DNA of 64,000 bases from assembly GCA_946557105.1 (NCBI GenBank), contig CAMNSZ010000009.1, positions 1 to 64,000 on the forward strand, written 5' to 3'. The first letter of the stretch is position 1. Each line of letters opens with the position of its first letter. The stretch comes from an uncultured Lachnospiraceae bacterium. GTDB taxonomy: Bacteria; Bacillota; Clostridia; Lachnospirales; Lachnospiraceae. Shown here piece after piece: positions 8,747-18,630 of this stretch. The position numbers and the translations under genes are program-made. A model generated the notes under the pieces. That model was not told the DNA's origin. It saw only the letters and a program-made list of their open reading frames with translations, and did not search any database.

Positions 8747-9442
8747 TCACTCCACTCCGCGAAGTCTGACTGTATCAATATATTGCCCGGCTAAAGCAGC
8801 CGCCCGCTTCATTTCCTCTGCGGAAAAAGCCCCAAAGCCTTGTACCAGCACGTTATCGCTCTCCCGAAATCCCTGCAAAAAATATGCCCTGCTGCCTTCA
8901 AGCCACTTCCCGATACGCTCAAATTCTTCTATGTTATGTATCCCCTTTACCACGGTAGTACGAAATTCGTACGAAATCTTACAGCATTTTAGCATGGCAA
9001 TGCTCTCCTCAATCCGGGATAAATCAATATCCCGAACGCCTGCCGCCGCGCCGTAATTTTCTCTGGAAGCCTTCACATCCATTGCCACATAATCCAAAAG
9101 CTCCTCCTCGAGCAGCTCCCACAGCGCCCCCGGATTAAAGCCGTTGGTATCCAGCTTTACCGGATAACCCAGAGCCTTTATCTCACGGATAAATTCCGCT
9201 AAATCCTTTTCCAGAGTAGGCTCTCCGCCGGTAATGCAGACTCCCTCCAAAATTCCCTGCCTTTTCTCAAGGTATCCTAAAACCTCGCTTTTAAGCATTA
9301 CCGGCTGACGCTCCGGATTCAATACCAGATTTTTATTGTGGCAGAAGGGACAACGCAAATTGCAGCCCCCTGTAAACACAGTGGCTGCCACATGCTCCGG
9401 ATAATCCAATAAAGTTGTTTTGTTAAAGCCATGTATCCGCAT
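8747..9442 (-). CDS. nrdG: Anaerobic ribonucleotide reductase activating protein (NrdG-type radical SAM)
   Basis: A 231-residue radical SAM protein with the cluster motif CNLRCPFC near residue 28, a glycine-rich SAM site CITGGEPTLEKD and the start MRIHGFNKTTLLDYP typical of the second NrdG subfamily. Such activases put the glycyl radical on the class III reductase NrdD, so deoxynucleotides can be made without oxygen. NrdD is not in this window, so the partner is assumed to be elsewhere. The start has GAGGG just upstream. The stop meets the MATE frame, suggesting loose co-transcription without an obvious functional link. Confidence 0.88.
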   Translation of the reverse strand: MRIHGFNKTTLLDYPEHVAATVFTGGCNLRCPFCHNKNLVLNPERQPVMLKSEVLGYLEKRQGILEGVCITGGEPTLEKDLAEFIREIKALGYPVKLDTNGFNPGALWELLEEELLDYVAMDVKASRENYGAAAGVRDIDLSRIEESIAMLKCCKISYEFRTTVVKGIHNIEEFERIGKWLEGSRAYFLQGFRESDNVLVQGFGAFSAEEMKRAAALAGQYIDTVRLRGVE

Positions 9443-9580
9443 CCCTCAACCATGCCCTTTCTTCCGTAAAATTGCATCCGCCGGTTCTTCATTACTTTTT
9501 TGCAGCGTACTTATAGAATATCCTTAGACGGCTGATTTTGCAACCAAAACCGTAAATCTTTTTGCATGGCTCTTTCCCCG

Positions 9581-10420
9581 TTATCCTTTTACCGCTCCGG
9601 CGACTACTCCCTCGATAATATATTTCTGACAGGCGAGATAAAAAACGATAATAGGAATCACGGATAATACCAGAAGCGCCATCATCGCTCCCATGTCCTT
9701 GGAACCGTAGGAGCCAATCAGATATTGTACGGCTACCGGTATAGTCTTATAGGGCGTGCTCAGGCCGATTACCAGATAAGGCAGAAGATAATCGTTCCAA
9801 ATCCACATGGCGTTTAAGATGGCCACGGTAATGGCAGTGGGCTTTAAAATGGGCATTACAACCCTGAAAAAGGTCTGCAGGGGATTGCAGCCATCTATCA
9901 TAGCAGCCTCTTCTATCTCCAGCGGAATGCTTTTGATAAACCCGCAGAACATGAATACAGCCAGCCCGGCGCCAAAGCCCAGATATAACAGTACCATGCC
10001 CGGCGGATTATTCAGCTTAAAAATATTGGCAAGCTTTGACATGGTGAACATAACCATTTGAAAGGGTACAATCATGGAAAACACATACATATAATAAAGG
10101 CCGTTTGTCACACCGTTATTTACCCTTGTCAGATAGTAAGCCGTCATAGAAGTAAACAAAAGAATTGCCAATACCGAGAACACCGTTATAAAAGCCGACC
10201 AGCCAAAGGCGGAAAAGAAACCTGTTTTTTCCACGCCGTTAATATAATTGGCAAGCCCGGAAAAGGTATCCTGCGTAGGGAGAGCAAAGGGCGCATTGCT
10301 GATATAAAGCCTTCCCTTAAAGGAATTCATCAGCACGAAGAGAATCGGCGCCAGAAAAGCCGCCACCAATATACACAAAATGACAAAAATGATTCCGTTC
10401 CACGCCGTTTTTCTTTTCAT
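9581..10420 (-). CDS. Carbohydrate ABC transporter permease (MalG-like)
   Basis: An inner-membrane permease of 279 residues with six predicted helices and the EAA loop (EEAAMIDGCNPLQTFFRVVMP), where the ATPase docks. The N-terminus and the ending EGVVAGAVKG fit the MalG/LacG branch. It is the last gene of the glgP-malEFG-type operon and abuts the previous permease (stop and start share one base). No ATPase follows, so it must borrow one, most simply the MsmK-like protein at 23166-24278. Confidence 0.94.
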   Translation of the reverse strand: MKRKTAWNGIIFVILCILVAAFLAPILFVLMNSFKGRLYISNAPFALPTQDTFSGLANYINGVEKTGFFSAFGWSAFITVFSVLAILLFTSMTAYYLTRVNNGVTNGLYYMYVFSMIVPFQMVMFTMSKLANIFKLNNPPGMVLLYLGFGAGLAVFMFCGFIKSIPLEIEEAAMIDGCNPLQTFFRVVMPILKPTAITVAILNAMWIWNDYLLPYLVIGLSTPYKTIPVAVQYLIGSYGSKDMGAMMALLVLSVIPIIVFYLACQKYIIEGVVAGAVKG

Positions 10421-11262
10421 TATGCCTCAACCTCTTTTCTTCTTGTCATTGCAAGCTGCGTCAAAGCAATCGCCGCTACCGCAATAAAGAACAAAACCGC
10501 CTTCGCCTGACCTACGCCTTCATAACCCATACGTCCGTAAAAGGTATTGTAAATATCCAGAGCAAGCATTGCCGTCCTCTTGCTGGGCGCCCCTGCCGTA
10601 AGAGCAAGGTTCTGGTCAAAAAGCTTAAAGCTGTTTGATACCGTCAAAAAAAGACAAATAGTGATGGAGGGCATTACCAGAGGAATTTTCACTCTGGTAA
10701 GTGCCTGCCAGCCGGTAGCTCCGTCTATCTGCGCAGCCTCCAGCAAATCCGTGGGAACATTCTGCAGTCCTGCAATATAGATGATCATCATATAACCAAT
10801 CATCTGCCAATTCATGAGAATAATCAGCCCCCAAAAGCCATAGGTCGCATTTGCCACCAACGTTGTCTCAAATTGGAGAAGAACCGCATTAATCATCTGC
10901 TGCCAAATATAGCCTAGAATAATTCCTCCTATCAGGTTAGGCATAAAAAACACGGTTCTGAACAAATTTGTTCCCCTGATTCTCCGCGTCAGGGCAAGCG
11001 CCAATATAAAGGCAAAAATATTGATGGTTAAAATAGAGAGCACCGACACTTTAATCGTAAACCAAAAGGCATTTATAAAATCCCTGTCGGCAAAAATCTT
11101 CACATAATTGTCAATTCCCGTAAACTGTGCGTTTGTGATTGTCTTAAATTTGCAAAACGAAAGATACACGCCCATTGCAAAGGGCAATATGAAAGCAAAG
11201 GCAAAAGCAATCAGCGTTGGCAGTATAAAAATGGGAAAATACCTTCTTAACGTTTTCTGCAT
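10420..11262 (-). CDS. Carbohydrate ABC transporter permease (MalF-like)
   Basis: The partner permease has 280 residues. It shows six hydrophobic segments and an EAA loop at LLEAAQIDGATGWQALTRVKIP, with the FFMPNLIGGIILGYIWQ stretch common to sugar-transport MalF homologues. It lacks the long periplasmic loop of Enterobacterial MalF, as is usual in Gram-positives. One base overlaps the binding-protein stop upstream and the MalG-like start downstream, so translation is coupled. Confidence 0.94.
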   Translation of the reverse strand: MQKTLRRYFPIFILPTLIAFAFAFILPFAMGVYLSFCKFKTITNAQFTGIDNYVKIFADRDFINAFWFTIKVSVLSILTINIFAFILALALTRRIRGTNLFRTVFFMPNLIGGIILGYIWQQMINAVLLQFETTLVANATYGFWGLIILMNWQMIGYMMIIYIAGLQNVPTDLLEAAQIDGATGWQALTRVKIPLVMPSITICLFLTVSNSFKLFDQNLALTAGAPSKRTAMLALDIYNTFYGRMGYEGVGQAKAVLFFIAVAAIALTQLAMTRRKEVEA

Positions 11263-12680
11263 TATTGTGTCACCGCCGCCTTTTCAGCCGCCCAATCCGA
11301 AATTACCTGTTCCTTTACCTCTTCCCATTTCTTGCTTCCGGAAGCATACTCCAACAAAGCCGCTCCGAAATTATCCTTAAAACGAATGCTTGGGAAGGTT
11401 GTAAATTGCCATGGTATCGACGTGGTAGTCTCATCAGCCATATCGCGCAGAACCTCTCTTGCCAAAGGGTCGTTGGGCTTCTCCTCATCCGAAAAGGTAT
11501 TAAAGGGCGCGATAAGACCTAAATCGTTTGTAACGGCAGCCTTACCCTCATCTGAAGAAAACAGCCATTCTACAAAGGCAATGGACGCTGCCTGATCCTC
11601 CGGCTTCGCCTTGCTGTTGATACAGAAGAAATTTTCCGTTCCCACACACAGGCCCTGTCCTTCCTCGCCTTCTATTCCCGCATATATGGGGAGAAATTTA
11701 ACATCCTCAGCCTTAACGGCTATATCTCCCACATCGGAAATCTGGCTCCATGCCCAGTTTCCGTTCTGCACCATTGCCACCTGACCCAAAGCGAACTCAG
11801 CCATGGAATCGCTCACGGATTTATTACCCAAAAGGCCCGGCGCCGTACAGGAATTGTTAATATACAGATCAAACACATTTTTAAAGTTATCTGCATAGGT
11901 AAAATCTATGGTATCGGCGTCCGTCACTCCCTTATCCTTATATTCGTATGCTATGGGAATATTTGCAAGATGGGTCTGCCATCTCCAATCCTCCCCTGGC
12001 GTCAGCGAGGTGGAGGCAAAGACACCGTTAATTCCTAAATCATCCTTTTTCGCCTGCATATCCTCCACTACGGCCTTCAATGTCTTAAAATTCTTTATCT
12101 CATCCATGGACGCCGCTTTTGCACCCTCCATGGCAAAATATTTATCCATAATCGCATTATTATAGATAATACCATAGCCCTCCACTACATAAGGGATACC
12201 GTATACTCCCCCGTCTTCTCCCGTAATGGCAATGCTCTTGTCCAAAAGCCACTCATAAAGCTGGGTATCCTTTAAATCGGCACAATAATCCTTCCAGCTT
12301 TGATAACCGATAAGTCCGTTTATCTGAAAAAGTGTAGGCGCCTCCGTATTGGCAATTTCCGACATTAGCGTCTGCTCGTAGGTACCGCTTGCCGCCGTAA
12401 CCACTTTTACGGGTACACCCGTCTCCTGTGTGTACTTCTGTGCAAGATCCTGCCAAATGTTGTTGACCTCGGGTTTAAAGCTCAGATAATACACCTGCCC
12501 CTTTGCCGTATTCTGATTATTATTCTGATTGTTTGCCTGATTATCATTTTCTTGCGTGCTTGTGGGATTTTGTGCGGTATTTTGCGGTGTATCGCCATTT
12601 TCGGCCTTTCGTCCGCATCCCGTAAAAAGACTCATTGTCATAATGGCACATAATGTAGCGCCGATCACTTTGTTTTTCAT
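11262..12680 (-). CDS. Extracellular sugar-binding lipoprotein (family 1)
   Basis: This 472-residue lipoprotein captures substrate for the adjacent permeases. The lipobox is LFTGC at about residue 22, followed by an Asn/Gln/Thr-rich linker and a two-lobed binding domain with typical features (TLFQINGLIGYQSWKDYC, FALGQVAMVQNGNWAW, FVEWLFSSDEGK). Placement behind a glycogen/maltodextrin phosphorylase suggests a malto-oligosaccharide ligand, which is inference. The start has a good AGGAAGG-like site, and the gap to the phosphorylase is 89 bases. Confidence 0.93.
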   Translation of the reverse strand: MKNKVIGATLCAIMTMSLFTGCGRKAENGDTPQNTAQNPTSTQENDNQANNQNNNQNTAKGQVYYLSFKPEVNNIWQDLAQKYTQETGVPVKVVTAASGTYEQTLMSEIANTEAPTLFQINGLIGYQSWKDYCADLKDTQLYEWLLDKSIAITGEDGGVYGIPYVVEGYGIIYNNAIMDKYFAMEGAKAASMDEIKNFKTLKAVVEDMQAKKDDLGINGVFASTSLTPGEDWRWQTHLANIPIAYEYKDKGVTDADTIDFTYADNFKNVFDLYINNSCTAPGLLGNKSVSDSMAEFALGQVAMVQNGNWAWSQISDVGDIAVKAEDVKFLPIYAGIEGEEGQGLCVGTENFFCINSKAKPEDQAASIAFVEWLFSSDEGKAAVTNDLGLIAPFNTFSDEEKPNDPLAREVLRDMADETTTSIPWQFTTFPSIRFKDNFGAALLEYASGSKKWEEVKEQVISDWAAEKAAVTQ

Positions 12681-12769
12681 TGCTTTGTTTTCCTTCCTTT
12701 CGTTCTTTCTGTTCTCCGGCTTTTAGAGCTTCCTCTTTCTGCCGCTCCTGCATCCGTTTTACAAACCGC

Positions 12770-15061
12770 TTACGGCGTGTCTTCCGCCCGCTTTGTCAGC
12801 TTCCAGATATCCTTGTTATATTCCTCAATAGTTCTGTCCGAGGAAAAGTACCCCGCCTTAGCGATATTGGTGAGCATCATTCTCCTCCATTTTTCCTGAT
12901 TGCGGTAATCCGCAAAGGCTTGCTCCTTCACTCTGATATAATCTTCAAAGTCGAGCAGTGTCATAAACCAATCCTGGTGCAACAGCTCTCTATACAAACG
13001 CTCCAAGTTTTCCTTTCGCCCTATGGAGAGCATTTCCTTTCCCACCATAAAATCCATGACACGCTTGATTACAGAGCTCTTTTTATAATATTTCTCCGGG
13101 TCGTAGTCCTTTTTTTCATAATGGTCTATTACTGCCTTACTGTCTTGCCCGAAGATATAGATATTGTCGTCTCCAACAAGCTCTCTGATCTCTACGTTTG
13201 CACCGTCTTGCGTTCCCAGCGTGACTGCGCCGTTAAGCATAAATTTCATATTGCTGGTGCCGGACGCCTCCTTTGAGGCGAGTGAAATCTGCTCTGAAAC
13301 ATCGCAGGCAGGTATAAGCTTTTCCGCATAGGTCACATTGTAGTTTTCCACCATGACCACCCTCATATAGGGATTTACATCCGCATCCTGATTCACAAGC
13401 TCGGCCAACACCAATATCAAATGAATAATATCCTTTGCAATTACATAGGCAGGCGCCGCCTTTGCCCCGAAAATAAATGCAAGAGGCGTTTCGGGTTTTT
13501 TGCCTCCCTTTATTTCCAAATATTTGTGAATAATATAGAGCGCGTTCAACTGCTGACGCTTATATTCATGGAGGCGCTTTACCTGAATATCAAAAATAGC
13601 CTCCTCCTTAAGCGTCACACCCTCGTGTTCCTTTAAATACGCAATTAAATCCCTCTTTTTTTTCTGCTTTATTTCAGAGAGTCTCTCAAGCACTCTGCTG
13701 TCATCCCGTTTTTCCAGCAATTGCTCCAGCTCTACTGCATTCTTCCGATATCCCGGACCAATAGTCTTTGCGAGAAAATCCGCAAGCTCCTCGTTACAAG
13801 ACAGAAGCCATCTTCTGAAGGTTATGCCGTTTGTCTTGTTATTAAATTTTTCGGGATAAATTTTATAAAAATGATCCAGCTCGCTCTGCTTTAGAATTTC
13901 CGTGTGGATGGCGGCCACCCCGTTTACGCTGAACCCGCAGTGAATATCAATGTGCGCCATATGCACCCTGTCGTCTTTGTCTATTATCCGTACCTTTTCA
14001 TCCCTATATTTTTCCGATACAAACTTATCAAGCGTTTTGATTATGGGAACCAATCCCGGCACCACTCTTTCCAGATAGGCAAGGGGCCATTTCTCCAATG
14101 CCTCCGCCAGAATGGTGTGATTGGTGTAAGCGCAGGTTTTGCTCACAACCGCAATAGCCTCCTTTATACCGAAGCCTTCTTCTTCGCTCAAAATACGTAT
14201 CAGCTCAGGAATTATCATGGTGGGATGCGTGTCGTTAATCTGGACTACCGCATGCTCATAGAGGTGATGCAGGTCATATCCCTTTTCCTTCATTTCGTGA
14301 ATAATCAGTCGGGCGCCGCAGCTTACCAGAAAATATTCTTGATAAATACGCAGTAAATTTCCCGCCTCATCGGAATCGTCAGGGTATAGAAACAGGGTCA
14401 GGTTCTTTTCTACAGCCGATTTATCAAAATCTATCCCCTGTTTTACCAGACCTTCGTCAACACTGGCTATATCGAACAAATGTAGCTTATTGACACCGTT
14501 TTCATATCCTATGACATCAATGTCATAAAGTACTGCCGTAACCTTTTTATCACCAAAGGGTACCTGAAAGGAAATATCCGTAGCATTCAGCCAGCCGTTT
14601 CTTTCCAGCCATTCGTTTTTTTCCTGCATCTGCAGATGATTTTTAAATACCTGACGAAAAAGCCCAAAATGATAATTTAAGCCTATGCCGTCTCCAGACA
14701 GCCCCAAGGTGGCAATGGAATCCAAAAAGCATGCCGCCAAACGTCCAAGCCCGCCGTTTCCCAAAGAAGGCTCCGGCTCCAACTCCTCAATTGCCGACAA
14801 ATTCTTTTTATTTTTTTCCAAAATGTGCTCCAGCTCCTTATAAATGCCCAGATTAATCAGGTTATTGCTCAAAAGCTTTCCTATCAGAAATTCCATGGAA
14901 ACATAATATACCTTTTTATTACCTGTTATAACCGGGGTTTGAGCTATTTTATTTTTGCAAAGCTGCAGCACGCAGTCATACAACTGCGCATCGGTACATG
15001 CAGAAATACTTTTTCCATATGTTCTTCCCGTCAGCTCGTTTAACTGCTGCTCCAGATTCAT
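12770..15061 (-). CDS. glgP: Glycogen/maltodextrin phosphorylase (GT35)
   Basis: The enzyme cleaves alpha-1,4-glucan with phosphate to give glucose-1-phosphate, so imported maltodextrin is used without spending ATP. The protein is 763 residues, somewhat short for the family but with all core blocks: [38 protein letters not shown], and the PLP site [15 protein letters not shown] with its lysine. The C-terminal part ([16 protein letters not shown]) is intact. It is the first gene of the operon with the family-1 importer, which fits a maltodextrin phosphorylase (MalP) role. Start ATG follows GGAGG. The 15062-15158 leader probably holds the promoter, but no clean -35/-10 pair stands out. Confidence 0.94.
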   Translation of the reverse strand: MNLEQQLNELTGRTYGKSISACTDAQLYDCVLQLCKNKIAQTPVITGNKKVYYVSMEFLIGKLLSNNLINLGIYKELEHILEKNKKNLSAIEELEPEPSLGNGGLGRLAACFLDSIATLGLSGDGIGLNYHFGLFRQVFKNHLQMQEKNEWLERNGWLNATDISFQVPFGDKKVTAVLYDIDVIGYENGVNKLHLFDIASVDEGLVKQGIDFDKSAVEKNLTLFLYPDDSDEAGNLLRIYQEYFLVSCGARLIIHEMKEKGYDLHHLYEHAVVQINDTHPTMIIPELIRILSEEEGFGIKEAIAVVSKTCAYTNHTILAEALEKWPLAYLERVVPGLVPIIKTLDKFVSEKYRDEKVRIIDKDDRVHMAHIDIHCGFSVNGVAAIHTEILKQSELDHFYKIYPEKFNNKTNGITFRRWLLSCNEELADFLAKTIGPGYRKNAVELEQLLEKRDDSRVLERLSEIKQKKKRDLIAYLKEHEGVTLKEEAIFDIQVKRLHEYKRQQLNALYIIHKYLEIKGGKKPETPLAFIFGAKAAPAYVIAKDIIHLILVLAELVNQDADVNPYMRVVMVENYNVTYAEKLIPACDVSEQISLASKEASGTSNMKFMLNGAVTLGTQDGANVEIRELVGDDNIYIFGQDSKAVIDHYEKKDYDPEKYYKKSSVIKRVMDFMVGKEMLSIGRKENLERLYRELLHQDWFMTLLDFEDYIRVKEQAFADYRNQEKWRRMMLTNIAKAGYFSSDRTIEEYNKDIWKLTKRAEDTP

Positions 15062-15245
15062 TACATACCCTCCTTTAACCGATATACTAACGCTTATTCT
15101 AACCTTCTTGACAAAATTTATACCCTTCCTTACGGCAATTTTAGGACGTTAATATAATATGATTCCAGACAACAAGATGTGGACAGCACAATATTTTTAT
15201 TATAAAATTGATTCAATAATACTTTGTAGAGGAGTAAATACTTAT

Positions 15246-15809
15246 ATGGCACAGAAAATTATCCTAATTGCCGGGGCATCGGCCTCCGGAAAGTCCCGGT
15301 ACGCAAAGCATTTGGAGAATACGATAAATCTACCTGTTTTATGCAAGGATACCATTAAAGAAGTACTGCACGACGGGCTTTGCTATGATGCCTCTACGGT
15401 GGAGAAAACCCAGTTTTACGGAGCCTGCGCTTACAAGCTATTATTTTATTTTGCCGAATGTCTGATGAAGATAGGCATGGATTTTGTAATGGAAAGCAAC
15501 TTTACAAATGATGGAAAAGAACCCATCCTATCCCTGCTTAAAAAATATGACTACGATAGTATTACCATATTTTTTGACGCTCCGCTTCAAATACTCCACC
15601 AAAGATTTCTAAACAGGGAAAATACCGAGGAACGCCATATCGGACTGAGCAAGGGAATATATCTTGACTTTGAAACCTACAGACGGGTAGCGGAAAAACA
15701 GACTACGTTTGATTTGGGCGGCAGAAAGCTTTCCGTTGACGTAACCGATTTAAGCAGGGTAGACTATGCTGCCATCGACGATGTCATCCGAAATTTTCTT
15801 ACTCCATAA
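15246..15809 (+). CDS. AAA-family P-loop kinase-like protein
   Basis: A 187-residue nucleotide-binding protein with Walker A GASASGKSRYAKHL at the N-terminus. A conserved KDTIKEVLHDGL and a FVMESNFTND block resemble the zeta-toxin/chloramphenicol-phosphotransferase and gluconate-kinase-like families. These transfer phosphate from ATP to small substrates; the substrate here cannot be told. The ATG at 15246 follows GAGGAG; an upstream frame from 15159 has no site and is not used. No antitoxin-like gene lies next to it, which argues against a toxin role. Confidence 0.75.
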   Translation: MAQKIILIAGASASGKSRYAKHLENTINLPVLCKDTIKEVLHDGLCYDASTVEKTQFYGACAYKLLFYFAECLMKIGMDFVMESNFTNDGKEPILSLLKKYDYDSITIFFDAPLQILHQRFLNRENTEERHIGLSKGIYLDFETYRRVAEKQTTFDLGGRKLSVDVTDLSRVDYAAIDDVIRNFLTP

Positions 15810-15850
15810 AATTCCACAAAAAACAATACCGAAACAAGAGGAACGGCATT

Positions 15851-16363
15851 ATGGCAATCATAAAAAATATTCACGAAAAATACATGAAGGAAGCCCTTCG
15901 ACAGGCTAAGAAGGCGCTCGCCTTGGGCGAGGTTCCCATTGGCTGCATTATTGTACATGAGGGCAAAATCATCGGGCGCGGCTACAACCGCCGCAACACG
16001 GATAAGAATACCCTCTCCCACGCAGAAATCACAGCCATAAAAAGGGCAAGCAAGGTTATAGGCGACTGGCGTTTAGAGGAATGTGTGCTATATGTAACCT
16101 TGGAACCCTGCCAAATGTGTGCCGGCGCCATAGTTCAGGCGCGCATTCCCGAGGTGGTAATGGGCTGCATGAATCCCAAGGCAGGGTGCGCCGGCTCCGT
16201 ATTAAATATATTAGAGCTGCCACAGTTCAACCATCAGGCAGCAGTGACCCGCGGCATTCTAGAGGATGAGTGCAGTGAAATTCTAAAGAAATTTTTTGCC
16301 AGCCTAAGGGAGCGCAATAAGAAAGAAAAAGAAGAAAAGGCAGCCTCCTCCGAGACTACCTGA
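15851..16363 (+). CDS. tadA: tRNA-specific adenosine deaminase TadA
   Basis: TadA converts adenosine 34 to inosine in tRNA-Arg(ACG), and is essential in most bacteria. The 170-residue protein carries the zinc and catalytic motifs HAEITAI and PCQMCAGAIV, plus the family start YMKEALRQAKKAL. A charged Lys/Glu tail of about 20 residues is typical of Clostridial homologues. The gap to the preceding kinase-like gene is 41 bases, so they may share a transcript. Confidence 0.96.
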   Translation: MAIIKNIHEKYMKEALRQAKKALALGEVPIGCIIVHEGKIIGRGYNRRNTDKNTLSHAEITAIKRASKVIGDWRLEECVLYVTLEPCQMCAGAIVQARIPEVVMGCMNPKAGCAGSVLNILELPQFNHQAAVTRGILEDECSEILKKFFASLRERNKKEKEEKAASSETT

Positions 16364-16428
16364 CAATGTCATAAATATCTTTTCCTCCTATTTCTAATCC
16401 CCTTCCGCCGATTCCTTAATCTTACTTT

Positions 16429-16929
16429 TTATTCCGCAATGTATGTGGGAGCATTTTTCGGGCTTTTTCCCTTGATTACCTTGTGATAATACGCATAAGT
16501 CATGGGATCGTCCGCACTTAATATGTCCGCGTCCAAAACCTTTCCCAAGAAAACCGTATGCGTGGAGGTTTCCATCTTATCAACCACCTCGCACACAGCA
16601 TAAGCGCAGGCGTCAGCCACAACCGGCATACATTCCCGTAATTCCTGCTTTACCTCGTTAAATTTATTGCTATCCCTGCCGCTCTTAAAACCGAAGGTTC
16701 CGATAATCCCGGGATCTGAATTTTCTCCTAAAATAGAAACGGCAAATTTACCCGTGTCCTGAATACACTGATTTGTATAATTATCGTGATTAATACTTAC
16801 CGCAATAGTAGCAGGCTCGGAGGTAATCTGCATAGCGCTGTTTGCCGTACAGCCGGTTGCCCTGCCCTTATCCCATGTACTCACCACATAAACTCCGTAT
16901 GACAATTGACGAAACGCATTCTTGTTCAT
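16429..16929 (-). CDS. Flavin reductase domain protein
   Basis: This 166-residue protein binds FMN through the flavin-reductase-like fold. The start FRQLSYGVYVVSTWDKGRATGCTAN, quoted in part as YGVYVVSTWDKG, and the NHDNYTNQCI and GTFGFKSGRDSNKF blocks are characteristic. Clostridial relatives are often fused to rubredoxin and help reduce oxygen or NO; here the rubredoxin is absent. The partner is therefore unknown. It has its own ribosome binding site and is a single gene. Confidence 0.85.
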   Translation of the reverse strand: MNKNAFRQLSYGVYVVSTWDKGRATGCTANSAMQITSEPATIAVSINHDNYTNQCIQDTGKFAVSILGENSDPGIIGTFGFKSGRDSNKFNEVKQELRECMPVVADACAYAVCEVVDKMETSTHTVFLGKVLDADILSADDPMTYAYYHKVIKGKSPKNAPTYIAE

Positions 16930-17000
16930 AATCTTTTTCTCCTTTTCCTTTCACCTTTCCTTCATTTCAGACATTGTATGCAGGAAATGAAGGATATCGC

Positions 17001-17636
17001 TTATGATTTATCAGCTAACAGCTTTTTGCTGAAATGCTCGTTAAAAAAATGAATAAACGGACCTAAACCAAAGGCGGACACCAATGTTCCAAGACCCACA
17101 ATCCCTCCGGCCAGATAACAAACCAACGCAGCAATGCCGTCGTCTAGAATCCTGTGCCAGAAGTACGGTATTTTAGGCAAACGCTTCTGCGTAATCAGGG
17201 ACAGACTGTCATAAGGCGCTACCCCTACATCCGAGGTCTGATAAAGAGACAAGCCGAAGCTGCAGATCACGACTCCCATGCACACTACAAGAATCTGCAG
17301 CCAAAGCATGGACGGCTCTCCGAACAATCCGTATAATATATCATAGAAAAATGTTACAATATACCCTAGAAAACAAGCGTTTACAATAGTTCCCACTCCG
17401 ATAAATTCCTTGCCCAAAAGCCATTGTACCACAAACAGGCAAAGATTAAAAATCACTTGAAAGTGCGCATATTCCAAACCTACGCATGCCGCCAGTGACA
17501 TATTCATACCCGAAAAAGGATCATTCCCTAAGCCGGAAAGCTTAAAAATCCCGATTCCCAAGCCTATAAAGATATTCCCCGCCACTGTCATGAGAACTCT
17601 TTTGGCCCCCACTCTCTGAAAATATTTCCTCAGCAT
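17001..17636 (-). CDS. YczE/YyaS-type integral membrane protein
   Basis: A 211-residue membrane protein with five or six hydrophobic segments. GLGNDPFSGMNMSLA at residues 30-45 and TSDVGVAPYDSLSLI in the second half are the repeated motif of the YczE/YitT-like family (DUF6198). In Bacillus YczE affects surfactin production, but no general function is established. It stands alone, 71 bases downstream of the flavin reductase start on the same strand. Confidence 0.8.
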   Translation of the reverse strand: MLRKYFQRVGAKRVLMTVAGNIFIGLGIGIFKLSGLGNDPFSGMNMSLAACVGLEYAHFQVIFNLCLFVVQWLLGKEFIGVGTIVNACFLGYIVTFFYDILYGLFGEPSMLWLQILVVCMGVVICSFGLSLYQTSDVGVAPYDSLSLITQKRLPKIPYFWHRILDDGIAALVCYLAGGIVGLGTLVSAFGLGPFIHFFNEHFSKKLLADKS

Positions 17637-17909
17637 AATAAACTCCGTTTCTTAAATAACATAAGCTCAATCCTCCATGAGATGCTCTCAAATATATTTT
17701 ACCATAACTTTACGCGCATAGGAATGGGTTTTTATCACAATATCTTTTATATAAGCAGGTGACGGGCCGCTCCATAATGCAATAGACGCTCCGAATCGGC
17801 TCACAATTTTTTATAAAAATGTAGGAGGTGGCATGTTCTTTTTATATATGATATGGTAATTACGGCTGTGGAAAATTGAGAATTCTTGCACGGCACAGGG
17901 AGGAGTATC

Positions 17910-18626
17910 ATGACATCAACAGATAAATACCTAGCGGAATTGAAACAATGGCTTGCGGATACAGCAGATGAACCCTTAGAGGATATGGCCGCCTTCTTTA
18001 CAAAACGGCTTTCTGATTACGAGAAGCATATGGCAATTTGGGAAAAGTCTTATCAAAATCTTGCCGAATCTCTGCCTGTCTGGTGTAAAAACATTTTGGA
18101 TTTAGGATGCGGAACCGGATTGGAATTGGACAAGATTTGGAATTTGAACCCCGATATTGCAGTAACGGGTGTAGATTTATGTCAAGGCATGTTGGATAAA
18201 TTGTCGGAAAAGCATTCCCAAAGAAAACTTACCACAGTTTGTCAGGATTATTTCCGATACGATTTCGGTAAAAACATATGGGACGCCGTTATTTCCTTTG
18301 AGAGCCTACACCATTTCTTACCTGAACCCAAAAAAGAACTTTATCAAAGGATTTATCAAAGCATAAAGGAGGGAGGGGTTTTTCTATTGGGCGATTACAC
18401 TGCCTGCTGTGAAGAGGAAGAAGCTCTTCTGCGGGGCGCTTATTTAGAAAAAAGAAAAAGATTTGGCATAGCCGAGGGCAGCTTTGTTCACTTTGATATT
18501 CCTTTAACTATAGAGCACGAATCGGACTTGTTGAAAAACGCCGGTTTTACTATTGAAAAAATATGGGATGCTCCCGATGAAGCAACTCTCCTTATAGCCC
18601 GTAAGACAAAAAGGAAGGGGAAATAA
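17910..18626 (+). CDS. Class I SAM-dependent methyltransferase
   Basis: A 238-residue methyltransferase with motif I ILDLGCGTGLELDKI, an acidic residue at the end of beta-2 (VTGVDLCQGML) and motif IV SFESLHHFLPEPKK. The acceptor is unknown. The ATG at 17910 follows GGGAGGAG at good spacing. It sits four bases before the GNAT gene, so the two form an operon and may act on the same small molecule. Confidence 0.88.
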   Translation: MTSTDKYLAELKQWLADTADEPLEDMAAFFTKRLSDYEKHMAIWEKSYQNLAESLPVWCKNILDLGCGTGLELDKIWNLNPDIAVTGVDLCQGMLDKLSEKHSQRKLTTVCQDYFRYDFGKNIWDAVISFESLHHFLPEPKKELYQRIYQSIKEGGVFLLGDYTACCEEEEALLRGAYLEKRKRFGIAEGSFVHFDIPLTIEHESDLLKNAGFTIEKIWDAPDEATLLIARKTKRKGK

Positions 18627-18630
18627 ATAA

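Noticed and set aside
15246..15809. Zeta-type toxin of a toxin-antitoxin pair
   Set aside because: No small antitoxin gene adjoins and the neighbour is tadA; a general kinase-like protein is safer.
17833..17859. Eight-codon frame (MFFLYMIW) behind a perfect AGGAGG before the methyltransferase
   Set aside because: Could be a leader peptide, but no attenuator hairpin follows, so I do not list it as a gene.
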